From Lepeophtheirus salmonis (taxonomy: Eukaryota; Arthropoda; Copepoda; Siphonostomatoida; Caligidae), in NCBI RefSeq assembly GCF_016086655.4, contig NC_052140.2, positions 10,664,001-10,728,000 on the forward strand: a DNA stretch of 64,000 nt, read 5' to 3'. Each line of letters starts with the position of its first letter. Position 1 is the stretch's first letter. The position numbers and the translations under genes were made by a program. The notes under the pieces are model-generated. The model ran no database searches and had not been told where the DNA came from. It was given only the letters and a program-made list of their open reading frames with translations. This document shows, piece after piece, positions 11,091 to 23,433 of the stretch.

Positions 11091-11821
11091 ATATTTGGTC
11101 AAAGCTGGTCATCATATATAATTGTGTGCTATCATTTTCATTTAACTATTCCTATTCCAATTCTAAATAGTAAATATAATTAAAAATTGGAAGATGTTAA
11201 GAAGGCTGACAATAGAATAATTACAACGTTTTGGACTCCGATTTCTGTGGTGAGAGAGTAAAGGTTTTCATTATCGATGCTGCACCTTATTGTATAAAAG
11301 GAGTCAAAAACCTGAAGTAATATTTTCCAATGACTTTGCATGTCACTTGTCTCGCTCATGGTCTAAATAAAAGAGCAACTCTATGTCCTAATTACTTCAA
11401 AAATACCATCACTCATATCTCTGAAGTAAAATTTTTGTTTCTTAATTCTGGGGATCAAAAACGATTAATTACTACTCAGAGTACTTCAATTTATTATCAA
11501 TAATATAATATTATCTATTCATGGGATATAAGACCTTAGTTGCAGGGAAATATGTACGCACAAATTAAATGTGTACTGATGAATGATGTTGCTACGCATT
11601 TTCGTCGAGGTTATCATCAATAAAATCTACATAGTACAATCAATATAATAAACGAAATATTAAGATATATTTTTAATATTATAGTCTTTTTTACCTATAT
11701 TCACAATTCTCATTAATTATTTTGATCCAATATTCAGACCTGTAATTGAGTCCACCTTGTCAGTGTTCAGGTCAAGTCCAAGTCCTCATGCTCTGGGTCT
11801 TTCTAGTTCCAGGTCCTGATG

Positions 11822-11960
11822 GAGATCCAATCCACACGACTTCTGATCCTCTCTGCGACTTCATGTTCAAGGGATCTCACCTCTTTGTGCCTCACTCGGT
11901 GATCTCATCTCCTTCAAAGGAAAGGATCCTTCATTGTGCAGATACCCCTTCACATCAAGG
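11822..11960 (+). repeat. Dispersed repeat E, copy 1
   Basis: It aligns with the reverse complement of 32831-32965 over about 135 bp at roughly 75-80% identity, sharing CTTCATGTTCAAG(G/A)GATCTC. Both copies stay open in the same frame (SDPLCDFMFKGSHLF versus SDPLFNFMFKRSHLF), which may reflect a shared coding origin or chance. No known domain is recognised. Confidence 0.65.
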
Positions 11961-12419
11961 TCTGGCACCATTTCAATCATTGTTTCTATGTTAAAGAATA
12001 TATACATTCCTCCAAGATCTTCTACGTAATCATCGTATGCTTCTTGAATAAGAAATAACTAATAAGGATTTCCATAAAAAGACAGAATAATAGACTAAAA
12101 CAGAGAAAGTTCTCATCTTCCATGCATAGACCATTCATTGAAAATTTTCAACAATTCCTCTATATCTGAATTTTGTCGAAAACCATTTCCTAAAGCTAAA
12201 TTTCTCATATAAAAGTTAAAAAATATATTCTTATATTCTGGTGTCAAAAAACAAAAATTTAGTGGCGATTGAAAAAATCCCTTACATCCAGCACCAATTC
12301 CTCACATTTTCCTGACTATCTTTAATGCTCTAATTTTTAATTTATGTATACAAACAATACTACAACTTTTGTAATATTATTTTATTACATTTTAACTAAC
12401 ATAATTCATTCATTTTTTA

Positions 12420-12530
12420 TGCCTTAATAAGTTGAAATATGAATTTATTTGAAACAATCAACCTTCATTAATTATTGAATTAGTATGTTTTCTGTTTCTT
12501 ATTTCAATGGCCCTTCCGGTCGCTCTTATG
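12420..12530 (+). repeat. Dispersed repeat B, partial copy
   Basis: It shares GAAATATGAATT, CAACCTTCATTAATTATTGA, ATTAGTA and TTTCAATGG with 23197-23433, and more weakly with 58505-58740, all in plus orientation. Only the 3' half of the repeat is present here. Confidence 0.65.
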
Positions 12531-12699
12531 ATCCAAAATTGTCATAGGTTTATTATTCCGATATGGTAACATACAATAACATTGTTTAAAAGAAGATTAT
12601 CGACTGGAATTGAGAATGGCGATGACATTAAGATATTCCAATTAAATATATTTTATATTAAATTTAGTTTTAAAAACAGAAATAATTTGAGTAGGCATG

Positions 12700-13242
12700 T
12701 TAAACGATTAAAAATAGAGATTTGAAGGCAATAACACACGTTATTGATGGATCAATTTTTTCTAATTTAATTGATGCCAATATATTTTATATTTATTTGA
12801 CAGCAACGGAGTAATCTGAACGTTTCGACAAAAATTACTACTTCATTTTCAGCTTCTTTAACTCTATGGTATGATTTTTTGACATGCAATATCACATAGA
12901 TGGCTCATGTCAGATTCATGAAATTTAGACAAAAGATAGTTAGAATATTTAAGTATGCGAGAAAATTTCAAAAAAATAAAATACATTCAAAATGACAGAA
13001 ATTTATAGATAATAATATACTTATTACTTGAGTATTACTGTGGTGTATTATAATTTACTTAATTAGAATAATATTATTTCGTATTAGATTCGTCGCCTAG
13101 ATGAGGTTGCAGTGAGGTGTAAAGGAGTCATTAGACAAAAAATAAAGATAAAAGGTTACTATACTTTTACGATTAAAAAAATAGATTTGAAGACAATAAC
13201 ACACCTTATTGATACATCATTTTTTTTTAATTTAATTGATCC
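12700..13242 (+). repeat. Direct repeat pair (AGATTTGAAGxCAATAACAC)
   Basis: Segments of about 75 bp at 12700-12775 and 13165-13240 share ACGATTAAAAA, then AGATTTGAAG, CAATAACACAC, TTATTGAT and a T-rich tail ending TTTAATTGAT. The flanks do not align, so these look like two insertions of a short repeat and not one local duplication. Confidence 0.6.
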
Positions 13243-13384
13243 TAAGAAAATTGTTTTTGAGCAAAAATGATAAACCTAATGTATACTGTTCAAAATTAAA
13301 GAAAATACATGTAAAAGGGGTTTCTTAAGTAAATTGTGTCTATTTTTGTAGCTAGCCCGCTTTTTTGGAATTGGTTATTTAAAT

Positions 13385-13525
13385 AATTAATTTTCTTTTC
13401 CTCAGCTGTTGTCATTATTATTTAACTCCTGAGTAGTTAACTTATTTTCCTACTACATGCAATTATATTCAAAACCAGATTGAACATTTGTATGTGATTA
13501 CTCAAGAAGCTATAAAAGGAAGTAA
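13385..13525 (+). repeat. Dispersed repeat C, copy 1
   Basis: It shares TGTCATTATTATTTAA, GAGTAGT, then AATTATATTCAAAAC and GATTGAACATTTGT with 61885-62030 at about 75% identity, and a shorter part with 16000-16125. All three are in plus orientation. Confidence 0.65.
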
Positions 13526-15990
13526 ATAAGCAAAAGCCCTACTCCTCATTTAGCAATGACGTCATAGGTACTTCCATGTTAATCCTCAGTTTTACTTCGA
13601 GTCCAACAAGTACCAAGGGCATCTGCAGTAGGGGGGAGGGGACTGAAAGGGCTGTCAGACCCCTCCAAATGGAGAAATGGTTAAAAATTAATTTTAAAAC
13701 GATTCAATATGAAGGCAGGAAGTGTGAATTATATCTTACAAGTTCTGTCCAAAAAAAAAGTTGTTAACTTTTTTTTTCTTTCAATGATAACTTGAATGAT
13801 GTATTTCAATTTCACTCTATCAGGCTCTATGTAGTCATTAGTAATAATTACTATCTACTTTTGTATGAATTTGTGTGTAAAGTAAAATAAAGTTTAATAA
13901 TAAATAAAAAAATACACTAAAAATGATACGCCCCTTTTCCCAATCGATTTAAGAAATTAGGTTATTCAACAAAAAGATTATTTAATTTATAAAAAAAAGG
14001 TTACTTTTAAGGATTTGTTTGATAGAAAAAAGTCATTATGGAGTGTCAAAAAAATAATGTATATTTTATAATCTTGCAGATGCCCTTTAGATCTTACACT
14101 TTTATTTAACTCCCCCACAAATCCTCTTCTTTAGTATTGAGCACACGCATTCGTGGTTACTAGGGGTTTCATTTGACTAAAAACATATATTTGAGCAGGA
14201 TCCCAGACCCAAAGTTTTGAATTCTGAGTATTTTGAAGGATTAAGGAAAAAATAAGTATATTTATTCATATTTTAATAAGAAATAATATATTTAAAAGAG
14301 AAAGCTGTCCAAAGTTGGAAAACATATTTCAAAATTCTACAATTTAAATTCTCTTTTTTTAAAGGTCCATTATATGCAGATGATTCATTTTTTATAAAAG
14401 GCCATAAAAAATAAAAAGGGTAAAAATAAAACCTCTTCTGAAATTCATTTTATTAAATTTACATTGGAGTAGTATTTATTAGAAAAAGGTGAAAAAGGCC
14501 TCGCATTTATTTTTGAAAAAAAAAACAAATTTTACTTACAAGGTTTTACAAAAATAAATACTTTTGAAAATTTGTAATGTAGAGACACTTAAATTTACAA
14601 CTAATCTCCCCTTCTGCCAGTTTTCACAGCTCATCCACAGTATATATGATTCAAATTTGGTTTGCCGTGAAAATTTGTTACACAATATATAAGTAGAGTT
14701 GAAAAAAAAAAAAAAAAAAATCACTTTAGACTTGTGTCATACCTTTTGACGTTATTGTAGTTGAAACCTAAAGAGTGTTCTTTATTTTTTAAAGTTTATA
14801 TCATTATTCTTTAATTTTTGAGAAAGGAACATCTAGATGTGTATAAAGTTCCTTTGCTCACGAAGACGGAGAGTAACAGTGATAATTAGTTAGTGAGTTC
14901 TAAGTATCATTCCCTATTGGAGAATGAGTAAAATTGAGGATTGGCATGATAGTCATTCCTGCCCATGTATTTGATAGACACAGAGTATACTTTAAGACAT
15001 TAAGTCTACCTTAAAATCATCCTCCCAATGGAGTAAGACATTAAAGAAAATAACATCTGCAAATCGTCGGATAATTTCAAGGAATGTTAAAAGTATTTGG
15101 GTGATTGCTCGCATCCTTTCCTAAGCCATCAAGTACCTCAAGCTACCTAAATTTTGTTTTATAAGACACACTCTAAAATGTCCAAAGATCTATATAAAAT
15201 TGGGTGGAAAAAACCATGTGAGGGTGGAGAGGCCACTTTTGACACCAGCATTGAAAGAAACCCATCTCCTTCTTTGTAAGACTCTTTTTAATTATTCTTA
15301 AATGATCAAAAGTACACTTTTGGCCACCTACATCCCTAATGCCAACACCCTCGACTCTGCCTTTTCTGTTGCATGTTGAGGGAGAAACCTGCAGTGTTTC
15401 TAACGTTTAGAAGCTTCCTAGGGAAAATGATTGAATTCGTAAGGATCCCTTATATTATAATTTAATTTATGTGTGCTTATATTTATTTTATTAATTATAA
15501 ATGGACATATTTGTACTTATTGATTGATAATAATAAATTATGTTCGCCTTTTTGGCTGAGAATAAATAAAATTAAAAGAACAAAAATAAGACTTCCATCA
15601 ATTATAGTTTGAAACTAAGAGCAAACAACCTATGCTTCCTGGAAATTCTTGAAGAACATCGTTTTGATTGTATTATTCTACTGAATGCCAGTCAATTTTT
15701 TTAGTTTCGGAAGTAAGTGTTAATATTTACAATTATATAAAAATAACTTCCATTCAAATATAAAATAAAGAGTCGAAAAAAATATTTCAAAATGGGATGG
15801 TTGGGATCAAATTGATGATTAGGAATATATCTCATAAATTAAAACATATTAAAAAATTTCACATGTTTAATTATTGTTCAAAATTATTATTTATTTTCAA
15901 TAAATTTATAAATTTACTAGGATATACTCTTATCTACAGTTATCATTAAAGTAAAAAAATTAAATATCTAGTGATGAAAATTTAGCTCGC
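13526..15990. other. Intergenic, nothing recognised
   Basis: AT-rich sequence with A/T homopolymers, for example an 18-A run near 14703-14720. No coding stretch or RNA gene was recognised. Confidence 0.4.
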
Positions 15991-15999
15991 CTGTTTTAA

Positions 16000-16125
16000 A
16001 AAAAATGATAATCTAGCTGAAGAATGAATTGGCTTCTCCTCTGCTCTTATCATTATTATTAAAGTCATGAGTAGTGAAATTTCTTTTCTTCTATAAATAA
16101 TCATATCCAAAGGCTCATTTTTTAA
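16000..16125 (+). repeat. Dispersed repeat C, copy 2 (diverged)
   Basis: GATAATCTAGCTGAAGAATGAA, then TATCATTATTATTAA and GAGTAGTGAA, line up with the 61885-62030 copy. The 3' half is more diverged than in copy 1. Confidence 0.5.
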
Positions 16126-17889
16126 CTCAAGCTACATATTGGAAGTATGCACTTGTAACAATTATGAATCATAGTAAATCATTAAATATATTATCAGGCT
16201 TAACAAAGAAAACAAAATAAAATTAGAAACATAAATCAATGAAGCACATTAATGATTACATTAGATAGTACATTACACAAGTATTCACAATTGATAAATA
16301 ATAAAATATTTTTAAGTATTTATATCATATTAATAAGTAATATACTTTAAAATGGTCGCGGATCTTAATCTAACATTTAGTATTAATAAACGTTTTGTGT
16401 AAGTCGTAACTTATTTATTGAATATTAAGTGAAAGTCCTAAATTTTTACGCGAGTTAATTTTGTAAATATATTTCCAAGAAATTTTGAAATTCAGAAAAT
16501 GACTCCCGACTCACAAACTTTTGAAATATATACTACAAAATTCATATTTTCAAATATAAGTCAACTAAATGTATGAAATAAGTAATACTATATGTTCATT
16601 TTATCACGTTCGAGTTCCCATGAACTATTTCTAAATATAATTGGAGAGTCGAATATTCTTTTTTGTTTAAAAATATCCAAAAAAGAGGATCACATTATTT
16701 TTCATTGTGCAGGATTTTCTTCTACTTTTTCTTAGTATGTCAGTTAAGACTCATAAGTAATAAGGGGTTCGGGAGTGAGGCATGAAGTGTTTATAGTTCC
16801 TGCAATAGTTTAGCCCATGTTCAACATTATTAAAGGAGTGAGTGTTATGGGCAGTATGCTTTTTCTTTGGTATATATATCAATGACACTGAAGGACTTGA
16901 ATCATTGAAATAGTTTTCTTAGAATAGGAGACGAAATAGAGTAGCCTTTGGGCGAAACAGGCTTGAAGAGTTTCAATGAAGGTGCTGCGATGAAAGATGC
17001 AAACTTTCTTTCTTCTTTCTTGGGTATTACATGGCAACATGCGAGAAATTGAACAATTTGTACCACTCTGCCCGATACTTTGAGTATAGACTTTTGTATA
17101 TGTAGCAATGTTGTATTATATTTAATTCGACGTAGTATTTGGTACATTTTTGTTGTCATATAAAAATACTTTTACTTATTTACAAATGAATGCTACCAAA
17201 TATACGACAACTAATGCTAATTACAAAGACAAAAATAGAAATGATAATATGCCAAAGTACTATTTCATTCAGCTTAATGAGGGTAAACCAAACAATAATA
17301 ATATTTTTCCCACGTTTACTTTTATGTATCCAAGCTATCTCATAAGAAATAAATTAATCCTTTTAGAATGACGTATATATTGAAAAAGGATATGACAGTA
17401 ATAATCTCATCGAGTACGTTACATAAGTGCTTATAAAACTTAATAAATACAGTCTTAGCGTACTTACAATACCACAGATACTTTTTAGCACATTCTATAC
17501 AAAATCAGACATATAGTAGAAATGGGCTGTATGAAGTGTTCTATTATATAGATTTTAATATTTCAATATAGGCTGGATTTTTGTTGCTTCCAAATTCTCT
17601 ATCTATACATATTAAGTGGGAAAAAAATGAGATATGCACCTCATAAACAAGGTGAGCAACCCCAGTTTATGTGATTGACTCCTTTTTTACTCAAGATCTA
17701 TATCTTGTACACTAGCAAGAAGAAGTTTTGAAAAGAAAAGAAAATTGAATTTCACTTATTTTTCAAACTACCATTTACTTTTTCATCTGGCAACATAGGA
17801 ATTAGACTATTAAAATAAAGAGAAATTAAGGTTCAATATGAGTCTAAACATTTATTTATAAAAAAAGAATCCATGTATTTTGTTTAAAT

Positions 17890-18474
17890 TTTAGCTTCCT
17901 TAAAAATCCTCAATTTGCCCCTATAACTGCTTTACAGACTTTTGCCATTCTTACTATTATTTTCTCAAGATAGGCAGGTGTGATATAATTCCAGGCATTC
18001 TTCATAATGTTCCACTTCCTTGTGGTGTACTTTTTCCGAACTTGTCTGTCTATGTGTTCCCACAATAGCTCTATTGGCTTCAAATGAGAAGATTGAGCTG
18101 ACCATTGCATAATAGATTCACTGTGAGAGCCTTCTTTTTCAAAAAGTTTTTGCAGAGCTTCTTGTTGTATAAAAAACTTTCTTCCAATTAATATCTGTCC
18201 AGAAGGATTGGCATGCGTCTTCAGGATATAATGATAATCATTCTGCAGGAAATAACTACCAATCTCTCATACTTGCCAGAGAGAGACATTACATATGAAA
18301 TTAAGCCTTGCTAAAATAGCTGGATTTTTAGGGACAAATAGTAAAAAAATATTTTATAGATTTATTTTTTTAGAATATTTTTCAATAGTTTTAATTAAAA
18401 AATATTCATAAACTTATGAATATTGATAAAAATGACGAAAAAGTATTTTTTTTCCAAACTTTTTCTTGCCAGTG
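17890..18474 (-). pseudogene. Tc1-like transposase C-terminal relic with one TIR
   Basis: The minus strand encodes MQWSAQSSHLKPIELLWE, matching the Tc1 block W-P-x-Q-S-P-D-L-N-P-I-E-x-L-W. The catalytic glutamate is retained, while the preceding SPD has become SSH. It continues through RKKYTTRKWNIMKNAWNYI and PAYLEKIIVRMAKVCKAVI, the usual Tc1 C-terminus. Upstream, QNDYHYILKTHANPS and FIQQEALQKLFEKEGS occupy the second-D region but lack the QQDNDPKH motif. At the right edge, CACTGGCAAGAAAAAGT (reverse complement, ending 18474, followed by TA) resembles a Tc1 terminal repeat. No partner terminus was found at the left, so the copy is truncated and deleted internally. Confidence 0.7.
18278..18330. 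repeat. Direct repeat, copy 1 (CCAGAGAGA...GAAATTAAGCC)
   Basis: CCAGAGAGA, then ATTACAxATGAAATTAAGCC, is shared with 18949-19000, same orientation and about 670 bp apart. Copy 1 lies within the Tc1-like relic, which suggests that copy 2 belongs to a second relic of the same element. Confidence 0.6.
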
Positions 18475-18842
18475 TATACGTATCTCAGCTTCTATGATGA
18501 ATGAGTACACTATCTTAGAACTTTTTCTGGTGTATTTTTATACATAGAATACCTTAAGACACATTTTGGTATTTTTAAATTGGATTTTATTACAGAAATT
18601 TGGGAAAACCAACATTTTGAGATAAATTTTAATATAAAAGTTACTGGTATTTTGGTAATTAGAATAGGAATTACACAATAAGATTCTAATGGTAATTTTA
18701 GATAAAATGATATAAAAGAGATTAGATATATACATAAATATAGAATGATATTAAAATGATCAAAAATATTATTTGTATTTGACAAAATATATAAAGGCTT
18801 TATATTCTTATATATTCCAATATCCTAAAAAATTGATAACTG

Positions 18843-19049
18843 CTAATATTTGTTCATAATAAACATCGTGTATATTATTAATTTTAGGTCTAACCACTTT
18901 CTATCACTTCCATTCTTAAGCCTAACTAAATAATCTATGTAGTGCGTTCCAGAGAGAAATATTACAAATGAAATTAAGCCTGGCCAAAAAAAGTTGGACC
19001 CATGTTTCAATCCAAGTAAATTCCCAAATACTTCCAAAGCTGACCACAA
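18843..19049 (-). pseudogene. Possible second Tc1-like transposase fragment
   Basis: The minus-strand frame reads FFWPGLISFVIFLSGTHYIDYL, reminiscent of the Tc1 'VWGxxSxxGxxxLxFIxGTxNxxxYIDIL' region between the first and second catalytic residues. The same DNA repeats the 18278-18330 segment, which lies inside a recognisable Tc1 relic. The resemblance is weak, and no catalytic motif is visible. Confidence 0.4.
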
Positions 19050-19079
19050 ATGTCACGTGTTAATACCACAATGACGTTT

Positions 19080-21835
19080 TGAGACAAATAATGTTTTTAT
19101 TTAGTGGCATTTTTCTGCTTACTCATAATGCCATCCTTTGCCTAAGAAACTGTTTAAATTATTTACTTCTTGTTCTGAAGTCATGCCCTTTGTTTTTTAT
19201 AACAAGATATCAACGAAATCAAAAGATCTTTTCTTTTTCTTCATGTTTTTTCATTCATTTAGTCTTTCTATGATAAACATTATTTTAATTATTGCCATGG
19301 CAGATTTTCAATTACTTCTGAGGTTAAAAAAAAAGATAAACACGAGGTCATCTTTGATCCTTTTTCCTTTAAAAAACCATTCGATTTTTGTGCTGACAAA
19401 TACCAAATCTTGCCTAGGTACTCTGCACAGTTGAGATTATTACTAACCAGATGTTCCCGTTCCTTATCTGACAATTTTGAAATATGTGTATCCTCTCCGT
19501 CTTCCCAGTGGACCCTACTCATCTGTTGTCATACCCTTTCTGGTTTTGATGGCTATGTCTATATGCTTCCATTCTACATAGTATTATTTACGTCTGTCCA
19601 TCTTTTGGTCTATATGCACACGCCTGCAATATTTCACTAATACGACTACATTGTTATTTCTTATATCAAAATATGTTTATGATATACGTCATAGAGAACT
19701 ATATACAGTGTACTAAGTGACAGGTTTTCCCAAATTCAGACATTCATACAGCCAAAGTTTGCTTTATTAATGTACATATATATTTATATTTGTTTTTGGC
19801 ACTTGTTACATATTATGCTAAAGGATGCCATTTTTGTATACAAAACTTAGTTTAGGTATTAGAAAAAAGCAGTTTGTGTGAACTCTTTTTCATTTATTTA
19901 TTTCAATATTTAATAATAAATAGGTCGGTGGGGTGTTAAATTATCCCTCTACAATAAGCATTCTTGTCTATCTTTGGTGTAATTTATTTTAATAGTGTAA
20001 AATATAATACATATGGAGTCAATTTTGCATATATTAAAATACTTTTTCGTCAAAGTTCTTTCAAATACAATTTTTTACTATGCATGGAAGAAACTTTTTG
20101 TGAAAGAGTCTAGCGTCAACTTTTTAATCCCTTTTTTGGTATTAACTTCATACGAATTCGTGAATCCGAAGGAAAAGTTAGAGTGAATAATTCAAATGAG
20201 TTGTTGTTTTTTCCTTATTAATGCGTACAAATCGTTTTTTAGTAGAAATATATAATTATTTCAAATTCATTGCACATTGTTTTTAAATAAATACAGATAA
20301 TTAGCCCTGGAAACAAAAACTAATAATAGTTCAAAAAAAACAAAAACAAAATATATGAGCCAATGAAATAAATATTACATTTTAATAGTAAAAATTTGGA
20401 AATATTACTTGTAAAAAAAGGTCGTTTTAGAATAAAAATATGTCGGATATAAGAAGAAACCAGATATACTATACTTTTTAATTCAAAAAAAGCAATTTCC
20501 TTTATTGGCATTTGACTATATATGTATTTAAAAATTAGTATTCCAATATTTTCCTGCATTAATGCAATTTTAAATGTAGAAGGTTATCCTTTTTTTAGCA
20601 TTAATTCATTTTCTCTCACAAAATCTACTGATAGTAATATTGACTCCTATTCAGTTCTACAATAAGCCTTACTCCGTCTAATCCTCGTCTTCATTTATTC
20701 CTTACAAAAATTACATCCTTAATGATACTATAAGCATCTGTGAACAAGTTAAATAGTTTTTACCATTATATTTTATAGCAATCAACTATTTACGTATCTA
20801 AAATAATAGAATTTGGATTAATAATTAAAACTTTTGGTGGAGTTTGCTTACGGTGAAGAAACACTCTTGGGAACTTCTATAATTAATTTGAAAACTTGTT
20901 AGTAACTCAGAAACTTATCAAGTACAATCCCTTACACATTGAGTACATAATGTATATGATAATTAAAATCCAAGTTTTTGCAAATAGGGACAAAGGCTTT
21001 TACAGCAAGTGCATTATTAAGTTGGATTCTTGTTGACAACAAGTTATCAAAAATGAGATAAAAACGATATTTCATTTTCTCCTATCTATTTTAGGCCTAT
21101 ATTTGGAATAAATAGGACTGTATTATACCTTAGAAGAAGTGGACAAAGTCTTCATATTGCAAGTCAAAGTCGAGTATGAAGTCTTTGGTTCTCAGTCCTT
21201 AAATTTTTCTTTTGAGTCCAGTTTGTGTAGTAATATTTTTAGGGATTATAATAGAAGTCATTAGAAAATAAAATATAGTTTAGTAAAGAAGAGGTAATTG
21301 GAGTAGTATGTGGGCCTTGAATAATATGAGACACCCTAGTATACATAATACTTTGTTTTGACATTTGACAGTAAATGAAATTATTTTTTATCTTTTGATA
21401 GATTTTTTAATTTATAATAGCACTCTTTTGTTAAGCAAACAAGGAGACAATTAAAGTAGACAATTCCAAAACATCAGATTTCGTTGTTATACCCATTATA
21501 TACACATGAAAGATTTGTGGAATTTTTTTCATTTTGTCCCTCTCCTTTTTTTTCTCCCCCCCCCTCTTTTTCCTATGCCACTTAAGTTGTAATATCAATT
21601 TTAATGATGACAATTTATTAGACGGTTCCCTCCTCTTTCAGTTATATTTTTTCGTTTTTTGATCATTCTACTTGCGTCATCAAGTATAATAATTTATAAT
21701 CCGTCATTATATTTCTATTTCATTTAAAAACATACAATCAAATTGTTGTGAAAACGAAATAGTCAATAACATTGAAACAAAATTTAACTAACCAGAAATA
21801 TGTATATGTGTATCAAATAAGCGGATTGACGCATA
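19080..21835. other. Intergenic, no gene recognised
   Basis: Several small overlapping frames at 19079-19640 occur on both strands and show no domain. The rest is AT-rich, with a C-run at about 21555-21564. Confidence 0.4.
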
Positions 21836-21840
21836 TGTAT

Positions 21841-22300
21841 ACAGGGTGGCTCAGATAAATTGGGAAAATCATTAAATGATTATAACGAACGAGCCTGATA
21901 GGACAGAGTTTGTATTAGTTGAAGTTTCAATGAATGAAAATTAATTATTTATAATGAGATTTTCCTCTCTTAATAACTTCGATCAAATGGAAAAATTAGC
22001 ATTGGCAGGCTTGGGCAACCTCGTGCAGATCCAGTTTTACTTTTGTACTGGTTCTGACTTTGAACTTTTAATTTGCATTCCTTGGATGGATGTAGCACCT
22101 TGCAAAAAGACAGTGAGTGCACCGCCCTACAAAACCAAAAAAGTGCAGGAAGTATTGGCCACATTATGTCCTCACTTTTGGAGCCGTATTTTTGGCCTGC
22201 TAACAGCCCAGATCTGAATCCGTGCTGTTCTATGTCTAGAGAAGTCGAGTTTGAGGCCTGTACCAGGTATCTTTTGTCTATAGAGCTTCTCTTTCTATCT
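21841..22300 (+). pseudogene. Mariner-superfamily element, internally deleted
   Basis: It starts with TA then CAGGGTGGCTCAGATAAATT, a typical mariner/maT terminus. About 250 bp later the plus strand encodes VSAPPYKTKKVQEVLATL, matching the block after the second catalytic aspartate (QDSAPxHKxKxVQxWL). Then, after a frameshift near 22165-22190, it reads FWPANSPDLNP, the block holding the third acidic residue. The N-terminal two thirds of the transposase is missing. I found no matching right terminus before 22840. Confidence 0.7.
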
Positions 22301-22840
22301 CAATATCATCTTCATCTCCCTTTTTGATGGTTGTTTTAGTCATTAGCTTAATTCCCTTTTAAATGTGTATTCGAAATATCTTTTCCAGTTCGTACAATAA
22401 TTACTTTCTTTATTTCTTCAGTGCGTTTTCCAAGCACCAACCCTTACCTTTAAAAACCTTTGATACACGAGGAATCCATCTTACTTTATTACAAAAAAAA
22501 AATAATTTATATGGAAAAAAGAAAACACTTACTCTTCAGAGCCCAGAAAACTGGTCTGATCAGAATTAAAAATAGCCCTTGGTACGTAATCGACAACTCT
22601 GGACACTTTTCTTTGATCTATTTAGTCTGTATCTGTTTCCTTCTTGCCAAAGTTGGCAATGAGTACAATTGCAACAATTTTTATGGTACTATAAGGGATA
22701 TAATACAAACATTATATATTTTTTCTAAATTTATGTAATTTATTGAAATAATCTAACTTCAAAATTGAAAGGACTAACACATTTTTAATGACACAACGCC
22801 ATAGAGCACAGCACGCAGACATTTTATACATCCAAATTTG

Positions 22841-23053
22841 GAATCTCCATAGCTCATGGACAGCACCCTCGGGACTTAATTTCTTGAACTTGATGTGTAT
22901 ACATTCACACCCCGGTGATTCCTAGAGAAAGAAATATATTATATGTATATCGATTTCACTTAAAAGATTCCTTAGTTAAATGGAGTAATTGTTATACTAT
23001 AATGTTGACTTATACTTAATCAGTGGAACTACATCTAACCAATTAAAGGAACC
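22841..23053 (-). repeat. Dispersed repeat A, copy 1
   Basis: Its reverse complement aligns over about 200 bp with 49000-49212: CCTTTAATT, AACATTATAGTAT, ATTACTCCAT, CCATATACAT, ATTTCTTTCTC, GAGTTCAAG, then TGTCCATGAGCTA near the far end. Other copies are at 29530-29680 and 49944-50090. Confidence 0.7.
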
Positions 23054-23196
23054 ATTTAAAAAAAAAAATCCAATAAAACAGTAAAGTTCATCTGTACTAA
23101 AAACTTAAACATATATATTAGAATTTGTGTGTGTGTCTTTTACGGGTGACCATAACGGTGAACCTACGAGGGCGAAATTTTGAATAGGGGGTTCTT

Positions 23197-23433
23197 TGAC
23201 TTGCTGGTAGCGTAGACGGTGGTTATTGAGACGCCCAACTGCTTGGAGTATGAGAATGGCAATTCATCGATTACGTTCAAGTATCAAATTCTCCACTTGT
23301 ACTTAAGAGATTAACCTTGTTTTGTTTTTTAGTGAATATTTAATATATTGAAATATGAATTACTAGCAATCAGTCAACCTTCATTAATTATTGAATTAGT
23401 AAGTGTTCAGATTTCAATGGACGTCAAACAGCA
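23197..23433 (+). repeat. Dispersed repeat B, copy 2 (longest)
   Basis: It shares GTAGACGGTG, TTAT(T/G)GAGACG, AACTGCTTGGAGT, ATTCAAGT and CTC(C/G)ACTT, then GAAATATGAA and ATTAGTAAGTGTTCAGA and TTCAATGGAC with 58505-58740. Its second half also matches 12420-12530. It lies about 140 bp from a repeat A copy. Confidence 0.7.

Noticed and set aside
19079..19640. Overlapping frames on both strands
   Set aside because: No frame shows a domain or codon bias; they are likely chance open frames.
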